From the NCBI GenBank assembly GCA_032622095.1, contig CP136065.1, positions 92,761,343-92,825,342 on the forward strand: DNA of 64,000 nt. The letters run 5' to 3'. A model generated the notes under the pieces. It was not told the origin of the DNA. It saw nothing but the letters and a program-made list of their open reading frames with translations, and searched no databases. Every line of letters starts with the position of its first letter. Position 1 is the stretch's first letter. The position numbers and the translations under genes are program-made. This DNA is from Siphonodentalium dalli. Lineage: Eukaryota > Mollusca > Scaphopoda > Gadilida > Siphonodentaliidae. This document shows positions 35,832-44,952 of the stretch, one piece after another.

Positions 35832-35965
35832 ATCCGACACTACGACCACTCCCTTCCCGGACCCCACCCCCCCCCCCCATTGGACCCTCTCGTGGAATAT
35901 AGGCTCTATACTGATGGGCGCGGTAATATTAGCGCCCAAATGGAATAGCAAACCCATCGTACTCC
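35832..35965. repeat. Direct repeat, right copy (pairs with 35155-35300)
   Basis: Same order of blocks as the left copy, with a shorter C tract. Element identity unknown. Confidence 0.8.
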
Positions 35966-36006
35966 TCATATCATGGAGATTCTATATACATAAAAAATAT
36001 TCTTAC

Positions 36007-36231
36007 CAATGTCTGTGCCCGTCTCCGTCCCCTGACTCGAACGGCAACACTTTGGCATCTTTATAACACAACATAACATTCCCCATATCAAGCAGATGAT
36101 CGATGTTGTTGCCCTCCCAATGTTCTACCCCTAACTCCGTAAGCGTCACTTTAGAAATTTTAACCTGGACAACTATCTTCCTCGTAAATAAATTACTCCT
36201 GTTAGACCCCTTTGGACCCCTCCGTGTGTCT
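36007..36231 (-). CDS. Candidate exon of unknown function near the signal-peptide exon
   Basis: 225 nt bounded by TTTCAG and TG|gtaag, open throughout, phase 2 on both sides. It reads GSNRSNLFTRKIVVQVKI then TLTELGVEHWEGNNIDHLL and ends GDGDGHRHW. I recognise no domain. It lies 142 bp downstream of the signal-peptide exon, but the phases do not match. A secondary acceptor two bases on (CAGAG|AC) would accept the signal exon but would then leave in phase 2, which does not fit FTP half A. It may be an alternative exon, part of another gene or a chance open frame. Confidence 0.35.
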
Positions 36232-38156
36232 CTGAAATTTGTTATAGACCAGACAGACATTCGCAAATATAGGTATAGATATTATCCCTCCTTCTAAATT
36301 ACCTAGACAATATGTAGAGTTTCAATTGAGCCATATCCGTCTAACTCGTCGCGGCTATTTTATAACACTTACATGTATTTATAGGCGGCGATGCAGATGC
36401 AGTTACAAGCAGGACGAAGACGGCAATCGGTGTGTACAATAAGTTATCCATTTAGTCGCTTGACAGAGTCTGGTATGAAAAAACTTTAAAATAAAAACTT
36501 ACAAAATGGTATATGCAATGCACAAAATGCCGACTTACAACATTGTAAATCCAATGCACAAAATACCACCGCGGTTTCAACCAGGACGTAATAAACATCG
36601 AGTCTCACGCCGTTTGATTCTATTCAATTGCAATGCACATTGAGCTGTTGTGTAATGAATATCGTCTTTTCAATACTTGCCATTACTACAGCCATGTTCC
36701 AGCTGTTTTGTTCAAAAATATTTATCGATTCTGGGAACAAATTCAAAAGCGAATATTAATAGGTGTATTTTGGAGCGCGAACGAGCAATTGGCTTTAAAA
36801 TGTTCTATACCCTACAGTGCGGTCCGCAGAAATAATACCCGCGATCAAGTGTATCCACCAGCTTTCGTGTCAAAGTCGCAGATTGATGCTGCAATGAGAT
36901 GTCACCAAATTGGAGTTGGGATGTCAAAGATGCGGATTGTAAGTTTCGCATTATAAATGTTTCTTACTGCGAACTAGTACTGATGGGAACTCTATACCTG
37001 TATACTTGGATAACATCTGGTTTTTCAAACCATCGCGCGGCGTTGAATTTGATGTTCACTCGAAATTATACAATTTCATTTCAACTAATTTAATATGTAA
37101 TATAAATTGTGTCAGTTTTTCACTCCTGTATTTTTGACAGTGGTGTGGCCCATATTGGATAAAGCTCGACTAGCATTTCGCTAAATCATTGCATTTGGTG
37201 AAGCTGGTTCCACCAGTTTTGATTGGTGTACACGGAGAACAAGTTATGGAAAGGGACGTACTTCAGAACGTGGGCTATCATAGTGTTTTACAATTTTAAA
37301 AATGTGTTTTATTTGAACGTTGGTGAATAAATTTTCAATCAATCATTTATTGAAAAAATAAATTCATGCAAACAATAAGGCATGCAACATTCAAACATAA
37401 CATATATACATGGGTGTTTATAATTACACTTTCATTTTAGCTTTGACGACTATGACGTAACTGAATTTCTTTTGATGTCTATCACGTAACTGAATTTCTT
37501 TTGACGTCTACATGACGTCAATGAATTTCTTGAATAACTATGATCGAATTGTAAAATGTTAACATATATAGTAGCATTAGTACAATTCTCAGGTATCAAT
37601 TTCTTGCGGAGTGGGATTAATGCCTCACATGTTATCACTACGTGATATTCGTCACCGTGCCTTTATGACAAAGCGTACAAATCCTGGTATCCTTGATTGC
37701 TTTTTCCATCTGCCGTTTTCGAAGGGTAATCTGTGGTTTCATGTGTTCTTATCTTTACAATATATTCGGCTAGATGGAAAGGAGTTACAAAAACGTAACG
37801 GCTCAATTTTGGAAACGGCTTAATTGATGCATGAAAGGTGCCCCTGGTTGATGTCAGTGAGCTATTTCAATATTGGATAAAATTATCTATTAGCGTCTGT
37901 TTCGTTGATATTTTATTAAAATTTTGACAATGGTTGCTGGTATAACCATTTAAAAATAAAGCCCACTTCTTGCAATGTGGCTCAATGAATTTCAACTATC
38001 ATGTTTCATCAGAATAAGATGGGTCACAATTCATAAGGCCTGATATGTTGCATATTTCGAGGGTAATTTGTATCCATCATACCAAACGTGCCAATATTAC
38101 AGGTCTCTACATTTGATTTCACTGTCGATTGGGTGTATCCATAATTCGCCGTACAC
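36229..38156. repeat. Segmental duplication, right copy (pairs with 1-2903)
   Basis: Collinear with 1-2903. Contains the signal-peptide exon at 36373-36451 and the empty site of the hAT-like element at 37170-37177. Similarity ends at about 38156 where LINE debris begins. Confidence 0.9.
36373..36451 (-). CDS. Signal-peptide exon of the FTP-EGF receptor
   Basis: ATG at 36451, directly preceded by an in-frame TAA, opens 26 codons beginning MDNLLYTPIAVFVLLVTASA, a good signal peptide with likely cleavage near SASP. The donor T|gtaagt leaves in phase 1, and FTP half A at 28570 accepts phase 1 (joined codon TAC, giving ...INTYNVALNK). The link across an 8-kb intron is inferred from phase, orientation and domain logic. 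A paralogous copy lies at 147-225. Confidence 0.65.
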
Positions 38157-38159
38157 TTT

Positions 38160-38600
38160 GATGTAATAGATTTCATATTTAGGATCATTTTACAAAATCT
38201 CAAATGTATGGTTTCAATGGATTTCCAGTTTTCAAAACACCATAATTAACTCCCGTGAAAAAGAACTGGTAATACAAGTGTGTGAAAAGGGATAGCATTA
38301 TATCTGTGGGGAGTTTTAGCATGCGCACTTTATTCAAGAGGGCATACATAGCTTTCATACCAATGTTTCTGGTTTGCTTCAGTGTTTCGTTGCATATGTT
38401 TTCCTTAGTCGTCGCAGGTGGGTTTTCAATCATTTGTATTGTTTGGCCTCAGCAAATGATACTTTTCGTTCTGCTTTTATTTTCTGGATATTAAATTTCC
38501 TCTTTCCATTTGGGACATATCTGTGATATAGCCGGGTGTTCACTGTCGCAGTTCACACAATGAAAGCCACACCTTCATCATCACCGCCAGACCACACCAC
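38160..38600 (-). pseudogene. LINE remnant with internal deletion (ORF1 knuckle next to RT)
   Basis: The minus strand first shows CDSEHPAISQICPKWKEE (a CCHC-like end of an ORF1 gag protein). It then shows LKQTRNIGMKAMYALLNKV and, after a shift, THLVLPVLFHGS plus ENWKSIETIHLRFCKMILNM, which are reverse-transcriptase blocks. The endonuclease and most of the reverse transcriptase are missing in between, so this copy is internally deleted. Confidence 0.65.
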
Positions 38601-38892
38601 ATTTCAGTCTCCTGTTTTGTTGTTGACCCTAGTTCTGATATTTCATATTTTATATCTGGTTGGATTTGGTACATATGCTGATAGCGTCATTTATGTGTAT
38701 CAAATCTTGATTGACGATGGAGGGAGCTACCTTCAAATGCCGACAAATATGACCTCAAAGTGACAACACTCTGTTCCTTCTTTGTGGATATTCTTGCGGA
38801 TGTCACGTTTTGGAGAGCAAGTTCACTACAAATATCGGTAAAGTTCACGTCATCTGAAGGTGTTGTCGTAAAACGGCTCGATCGTGTTCATT

Positions 38893-39322
38893 TCCTCATT
38901 TTATTACACGATCCTATTCCATTCAATAAACCCATTCTATAAATTTTTATATTAAACGTTCGTTTATGATAACAGGAAATGGTGCCAGGTGACATTTGAC
39001 TTCCGGTTTGTCGTCTGTTTACGTTCCGCACGATACGTCTCAAAAATACTATGGCTTCCAATACTTTTCCAACAAACTATAATGAATGAAGAGTTTGAAA
39101 AGATATGTCAGTAAATATACGCCATTAAATATACAAAAGAGTCTTTATTTATCTGGGACTATTTCTTTATGCGGGCAAACAACGCATAGTTACGTGGAAC
39201 GACATGTCATGCCTTATAGCGGAATGTTAGTTTCGCGTCCCATTTGTTGATATATGCATGTGTGTCGAGGTTTTTGGACCATGTAATAAATAGAATCTAC
39301 AACTCGTCCTCAGTTTATAGCG
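38893..39322. repeat. Dispersed repeat (pairs with 55173-55547)
   Basis: Shared blocks include CCATTCAATAAACCCATTCT, CTTCCGGTTTGTCGTCTG and CTGGGACTATTTCTTTATGC. Both copies end in the same hairpin (39323-39441; 55980-56103). Confidence 0.85.
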
Positions 39323-39441
39323 AAATTTGCAAAACTCGTTCAGTAAATTAGGTATGGACCTCGCCAAAGTCTCGGTCCAGACCTAATTTACTGAACTCGT
39401 TTTGTAAGCTCCACTATAGACTCCGGACTCGTTGTAGATCC
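39323..39441. repeat. Hairpin element
   Basis: The arms share TTCAGTAAATTAGGT and extend to AACTCGTC / GACTCGTT. The loop is about 20 bp. Confidence 0.85.
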
Positions 39442-39654
39442 TCCATATCCTCACAGGCAACGGAAACAACTCGAAGTTTATTCAATTCTGATAAACGCAA
39501 TGACTGATTTTCGTTGTTACTTTCTGCAAGTAGAAGTTCTCCAATAGCATTTTTAATGCATCTATCAATGGCAAAATCGCAAAATCTTCAATGGTTGTCT
39601 ATCTAATTGTTCAACATATCCTTGTGCCAATAAGTTAGGTTGCATATAAATATT

Positions 39655-40725
39655 CACATAGGTTCACATTTGATTCTGAAATAAGCCCATAGTAGACTTA
39701 CACCCGTAATTCCGTTTTATGGCGCGGGCCACAGTGAACACACATTATGAAGAGCTAACATATGACAATGTCGATTTAGGTTCATAGAGCGTAATTCAGA
39801 TTCAAATAATGCCGATATGGGCTTATTTCTATTTTTGAAATAAGTTCAATGTGAGCTTATGTTCAGGAGAACAAACTGCTGTGTCAGTCGCGTAGTGTTT
39901 GAGCACTGTCAGCCGTATGGCCCAATCAACTACCAGGAACCCAATCTTTCAGGTCGCATCCAACGGCAAACGAGGTGCCACAACAGAGCACACTTACACC
40001 TCGCAGGCGGTTGCATGCACGTGGGATCATTACGATACCTGATCAAATGATGTTTCATTTAGTTGGACTAGATAGCCTCTTCTCGTGAAAAGAAGCACAT
40101 AACGGGATTATTTTAATAAGCTCATATTGTAGCCTGTTCACCGAAAATCCGCACAGTATCTTCTTACAATAACCTTTATTTTATGTCGATAATCTGCTTA
40201 GAATCGCCTCATTTTGAGACGATAATGAACAGAAAATGAGAGAGCTTTAGTCACATTATTGACTAATAATGACTTCATCGATATAGGTTCATTATGAGTG
40301 GACAATGATAGAAATTAATCCTCCTTACGACTTATCAGGTGTCCGCTCTTTAAAATGTGTTTTCACTGTGGCACGCGGCATAAAACGGATATGGTCCATT
40401 ATCTACTTATTTCAGAATCAAATAATCCAGTCTGAAATTATTTGTACATTATATGTCGATTATGTTCGTTTTTGCGACACGATATGTTGCATAATGGCAT
40501 TATTTAACCGCAGTGGTCGCTCTCTCTGGACTTAAAACGAGGTTTTTAAAACAGTCTAATATTGGACTACATATATTTCCATATAAAATAAACCAATATT
40601 GCATTATTTAATCTACCTATTTTCATTGACACGATTTAACAGATTCGTGCTTTTTATAATGTGTTTTTATAATGGGCTTATTTCATAATCAAATCAGTCC
40701 AATATGAACCTATGTGAACATTTAG
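39655..40725. repeat. Large palindromic (foldback) element, about 1.07 kb
   Basis: The outer arms CACATAGGTTCACATTTGAT / CAGTCCAATATGAACCTATG and the inner arms CCGTTTTATGGCGCGGGCCA / TGGCACGCGGCATAAAACGG are inverted copies in the expected nested order. No coding frame. Confidence 0.75.
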
Positions 40726-40851
40726 ATCGAATATGAACCTACATGTATTTGCACGAGGAAATGTTGGACTAGAACATCTCTTATAATGAATCCTTAAGAT
40801 TGTTTCTGCCTGCCATAAAATTATAGACCGAATTCGTCATCTCCGGTTTAA

Positions 40852-41280
40852 AGGCTCACTTAATTTTCGAATGGCCAGATCACATTATACACAACATATC
40901 CCATATTATATACCATATGGAAGAGGAACCAATAATATATATATTCCACCAGAACACGGAACAGCTGTGGCCTATATGAGTGTCCACCAAGTGATAGAGA
41001 TTCTCAGATTCATTCCAAGACTCCCCCTTGTCAACCCAGAATGCATCATAATTCAAATTAAGAGATAGAGTTATTCCCCTTCCATTGAGAATAATAGACT
41101 TTATAGTACAGTCTGGATCAAACTTAATCACAGAATACACCTCAGTACCTCGACAAAAACAATATATTCCCAGTTTATTCGACCGTATCAGTTGTTAATA
41201 CAATGTTTTGGAGCTTTCTTGTTCAAAATGGTATATGTTGTATATAATGTAATCTAGTGGTTCGAAAATTAAGTGAGCCT
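40852..41280. mobile_element. TTAA-type MITE, 429 bp
   Basis: Terminal inverted repeats AGGCTCACTTAATTTTCGAA (20 bp, perfect) are flanked by TTAA at 40848-40851 and 41281-41284. No transposase; the open frames are incidental. Confidence 0.9.
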
Positions 41281-41429
41281 TTAAACCTACTTTGATGGGC
41301 CAGCCAACCCGGGTCTAATGGGGCGCACATGCGTTGTCGTTCAGTCGCTAGCTAGCTGATTCAGTGAGATGAGCACGTAATCAAACTATCCAGTGACCAG
41401 CCGGACAACAATCAGGCCGGTATAATAAT

Positions 41430-41770
41430 AATAATAATAATAATAAGGTTTATAGTCACAACTCCACAAATGTGCTCTCGGACTTAACAATATACACATA
41501 AAACATATACAACACAACACAATACAGATATACAACATAAACTGCAGCTATTTCTTAACTTTACGCAATGTGGGCCGAGGACCAAATGCCACTTCAAACA
41601 GGTGGGTTTTCAGTGCGGATTTGAAATCATTTATGGGTTGTGGAATCCTTAAGTGATCAGGAAGTAGATTCCACAGCTTTGGGCCAGCCACAGAAAAAGC
41701 GCGATCGCCGCATGTAACCAGATCCCCAGGTTTATAGACATAATGGTTGTCACACCCTCACCCTCAGTTA
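41430..41770 (-). pseudogene. LINE 3' end with TAA microsatellite tail
   Basis: The minus strand reads CGDRAFSVAGPKLWNLLPDH then SALKTHLFEVAFG, the widespread C-terminus of CR1/L2-type reverse transcriptases, then a stop. A short 3' UTR follows, ending in a TTA/TAA microsatellite at 41430-41455. Severely 5'-truncated. Confidence 0.75.
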
Positions 41771-42329
41771 TCGCGAACAAGCAAACGCACGCTCATGTGA
41801 CAATGAATGCCAAGTCGCCACGCTCACCTTATAGACACACCATCAATCGATATCAGGTACCACTCCACCCCATGTTAATCGTGGTCCATTAAAGACGGAT
41901 TCGTCATCTCGAGTCTAGCCTGTCCAAACCTTATTTTTCTGGACTGTTTAATTATATGGTTTAGTCGTCGGTTTATGGTCATAAAACGCAGACAAATTAT
42001 CGCAATTGACACAAATAGTATCCATACATACTTTTCAGATATGATCGCATCCTTAGGGGACTACTCATCAATGAGTAAATACTATAGAAAGGGTTAAGTG
42101 ATATTCAGTATCCAGGGGCAGGGCTGACACCCTCGTATATAGATGGGTCTGGTTAACATTTTCCAAAATTAAAATGATGAGGTAAGCATGCAGTAAATGT
42201 ATTAGATATTTTATTTTGAATCTTCCAAATATTGTCGGCGGGATTATAACAGAAAGGTTCATATTAATCAGTTTTGAAATTTCTGTAATTTCGGACCAGG
42301 AACTAGTCTATAAGTGTGATCACTGAGTC

Positions 42330-42570
42330 GCGGCCATATTGGATCCATTGAGCTCCATTCCGCGGTTTAAGTGCTACAGGTCAAAGTTCTGGAATAGCAT
42401 TCCATATATGATAATATGAAGCTTTTGAATATTCATGAATTCCATCTATGGAATTCATGAATTCCATAGATGGAATTCATGAATATTCAAAACTCCATAT
42501 AAGAAATACTACTCCAGAACTTTGACCTGTATAACTCTTAAACCACGGAATGTGGGAGCGGATGGATCCA
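42330..42570. repeat. Long palindrome
   Basis: The arms extend from a centre near 42462 (GAATTCATGAATTC) outward through TATTCATGAATTCCAT, CCAGAACTTTGACCTGT and CCGCGGTTTAAG / TTAAACCACGG, about 110 bp per arm with few mismatches. It has potential to form a cruciform. Probably a foldback MITE. Confidence 0.9.
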
Positions 42571-43024
42571 TTATGGTAGCGACTAAATGATCTCGCTTAT
42601 ATAACAAGAGACATTGATAGCAATGTTCATTCTCAATCATTCACCAAGCACATGTATATACTTTGAGAATGTGTACTTTAACTTTGTGTAGAACAAACGT
42701 ACTTTATCGTAGACTAAATATTCCGAATTTCGTGCCTTAGTCTGGTCCTGACAACAATTCAACCGCCCGTGTCGTAGTAACTTGATACTATATATGTTTA
42801 AATATAGAAAGGTTTCGTAACTCACGGATAGAGCAACGGATACGTTTAGCCAATCGTATCCGTACAATTCACATGGGGCCAAAAAAATCGTTTCGCAAAA
42901 CATAAGGACTACTATTAGGATTTTTGTTTTATAATTTAGAATTAACATTCCGATCGAGATGCACTGAACGCCAAATAAGTTAGCACTAATATCGTCATGT
43001 AGACTGCAGACGGAGAAATGATCA

Positions 43025-43583
43025 CAGGGACGTCGCGATAAGGGGGTTGTGGTTGCGAGGGGGTGCATATCAGCCCAACATTGGTCAAAATTTTCAACAG
43101 TTGGAAATTTCACACCAGCAATAAGTTGACATATTTCTCGCAGTTTGATTTTCCATGTATTTCATTGGTGGGGAATTTGTTTTTTTTAGACCAACATGTG
43201 CATATTTTCCTACTGAATGGACTGAAATGGGCATCTGTTGGAAAAATTTCCAACATTATATAGGGGTACCAGGTTGCAAATTCCAACACTTGGAAAGCTG
43301 AGGCCAGTCCAGTTGCTAGGACTTTGCAATTTTTCTATTCAGATTTCAAAATTTTCTCACCCCAGACCCATGTAATTTTTTTCATATCAAAATGTTCTCA
43401 TGCATGGCCATAATATTAACGAGGCTACCATTCAGTCCTGTATGTGAACAGTTAGGAAAATCAAAGCCCAAGGGGTGGTGTAAATTTCGCAAACTTGTGA
43501 GTTTGGTGTGGTTCAAGGGGTGCAGTTGGAAATTCCAATGTGGACACCCTCTCCCCTACGGAAACCATCTAGTCAAGTCCCTG
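43025..43583. mobile_element. hAT-like TTCCAAC-family element
   Basis: Starts CAGGGACGTCGCG and ends AAGTCCCTG. The interior has the same TTGGAAATTTC and AACATTGGTCAAAATTTTC blocks as 975-1738. The flanks share CTGCAGACG, a longer direct match than the 8 bp expected. Confidence 0.65.
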
Positions 43584-43842
43584 TCTGCAGACGAATAACA
43601 TGATGAATGGGGTGGTTATATATATCCCGATAAATATTCGTGTACACGTTAAGTCGACCAATGGAACGGATTTATCAGATAGAATGGACAGCAAGGAATG
43701 GTTGGTCAATTGTACGCAGTGAGTTACCAACTATGTTGTTGTTCGTGTTATTATTGTTCTATTAAAATGTACTAGTATCTGATTATATGAAATGACTGGA
43801 AGATCGATTGGGGTCATTGAATTTGACTGACATAGTAATTAA

Positions 43843-44353
43843 CCCTTTCAGGGCCAGGGGCCGATCTCATCGGTCCTAATTTACGGTCTGTAAAATCGGC
43901 CCTTAAACAAAATAAAAACAATTTTGTTTTTTAGATTTTTTAGAATTGTTTTTTGTTTGTTTTGGGTTGAATTTGTTTTGGGTATGCTTAAGCATGCTAT
44001 AGCGAAATTAAAAAAAAACTGGATAAAACCTTAGGAGCATGTTATAACTCAAAACTATCACCAAGTATTCATAGTAACAATTTTGTTGCCCATGAAAAAC
44101 GCAAGATTCCCTGGCACTAAACCTACAAAATAAGTCTGTTAAAGAATAAAAGAAAAAATTATTAAAATTGTAAAAAATTGTAAAACATAATAACAAATGA
44201 TGAAAAATTGTTAGGCCAATGCATTCTCTTATATATGCGAGGCGACCTATGAGTCGACCATAAGGCGACCTATGGTCGACTCGCATATATAAGAGAATGC
44301 ATTGGCACAGGGTATATGGGTTGATGAAAAAATCGGACCTGGCACTGAAAGGG
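43843..44353. mobile_element. TTAA-type MITE (CCCTTTCAGTGCC family)
   Basis: Termini CCCTTTCAGGGCC and GGCACTGAAAGGG are flanked by TTAA at 43839-43842 and 44354-44357. A separate hairpin (TATATGCGAGG/CTCGCATATA) is nested at 44214-44310. Same family as 61697-61888. The outer flanks 43790-43838 and 44358-44440 are themselves inverted repeats. Confidence 0.85.
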
Positions 44354-44761
44354 TTAAACAAAGTTCGTGTGAATATCTTCTTTGTTTAATTACTCTGCCG
44401 GTCAAAATTCAATGGACCCAATCAATCTTCCAGTCTTTCATATATATATATACATAAAAAAATATATACTTTCAAGAATTCGTCTCATGTTCGTCTTGCA
44501 GGAAGGGAACATTGATTCCAGACAGTGAGTATGTCATTTGTGGCAGCGATTAAAAATATACCATGTTTTTTTGTTTTTGTTTGGGCAACAATGTGTTTTG
44601 TCTTGGTGAGCAGTATATATCGCCCTATCTAATGCGCCCATCTATTAAAATCGACAATAAATACTAACATGATTCTCCGACATCTTTTTCATCTCCATTA
44701 CGAAAACAAAACATCAAAAATGTAAACTTAGCTCTTAGAGACTTCATATTTCCTCTCAGAG

Positions 44762-44952
44762 GACGCCGATCCTCTGAGAGTAATATTTCAGTTTACGCGG
44801 TGTGAATATGCATGTAAATGTGTTGACGCCGATCCTCTGAGAGTAATATTTCAGTTTACGCGGTGTGAATATGCATGTAAATGTGTTGACGCCGATCCTC
44901 TGAGGGTAATATTTCAGTTTACGTGGTGTGAATATGCATGTAAATGTGTTGT
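44762..44952. repeat. 63-bp tandem repeat, three copies
   Basis: GACGCCGATCCTCTGAG starts at 44762, 44825 and 44888. Because 63 is a multiple of three, a minus-strand frame stays open through 21-residue repeats (FTCIFTPRKLKYY). I see no start context, splice sites or homology that would make it a gene. Confidence 0.9.

Larger units (their letters stand above)
11603..36451 (-). other. Gene span: FTP + EGF-repeat + transmembrane receptor
   Basis: Seven exons on the minus strand can be joined with matching phases (1,1,1,1,2,1): 36373-36451, 28367-28570, 21186-21404, 15434-16027, 14359-14458, 13563-13612 and 11706-11863. The predicted product has about 467 residues: a cleaved signal, one fucolectin/tachylectin/pentraxin (FTP, F5/8C-like) domain, a chain of EGF-like modules similar to MEGF10 / class F scavenger receptors, one membrane helix and a tail of about 70 residues. 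FTP domains bind fucose or other sugars, and EGF chains of this type often serve in phagocytic receptors. A surface pattern-recognition or engulfment role is therefore plausible but unproven. The joins are inferred without transcripts. Extra or alternative exons could lie in the large introns. Confidence 0.65.
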
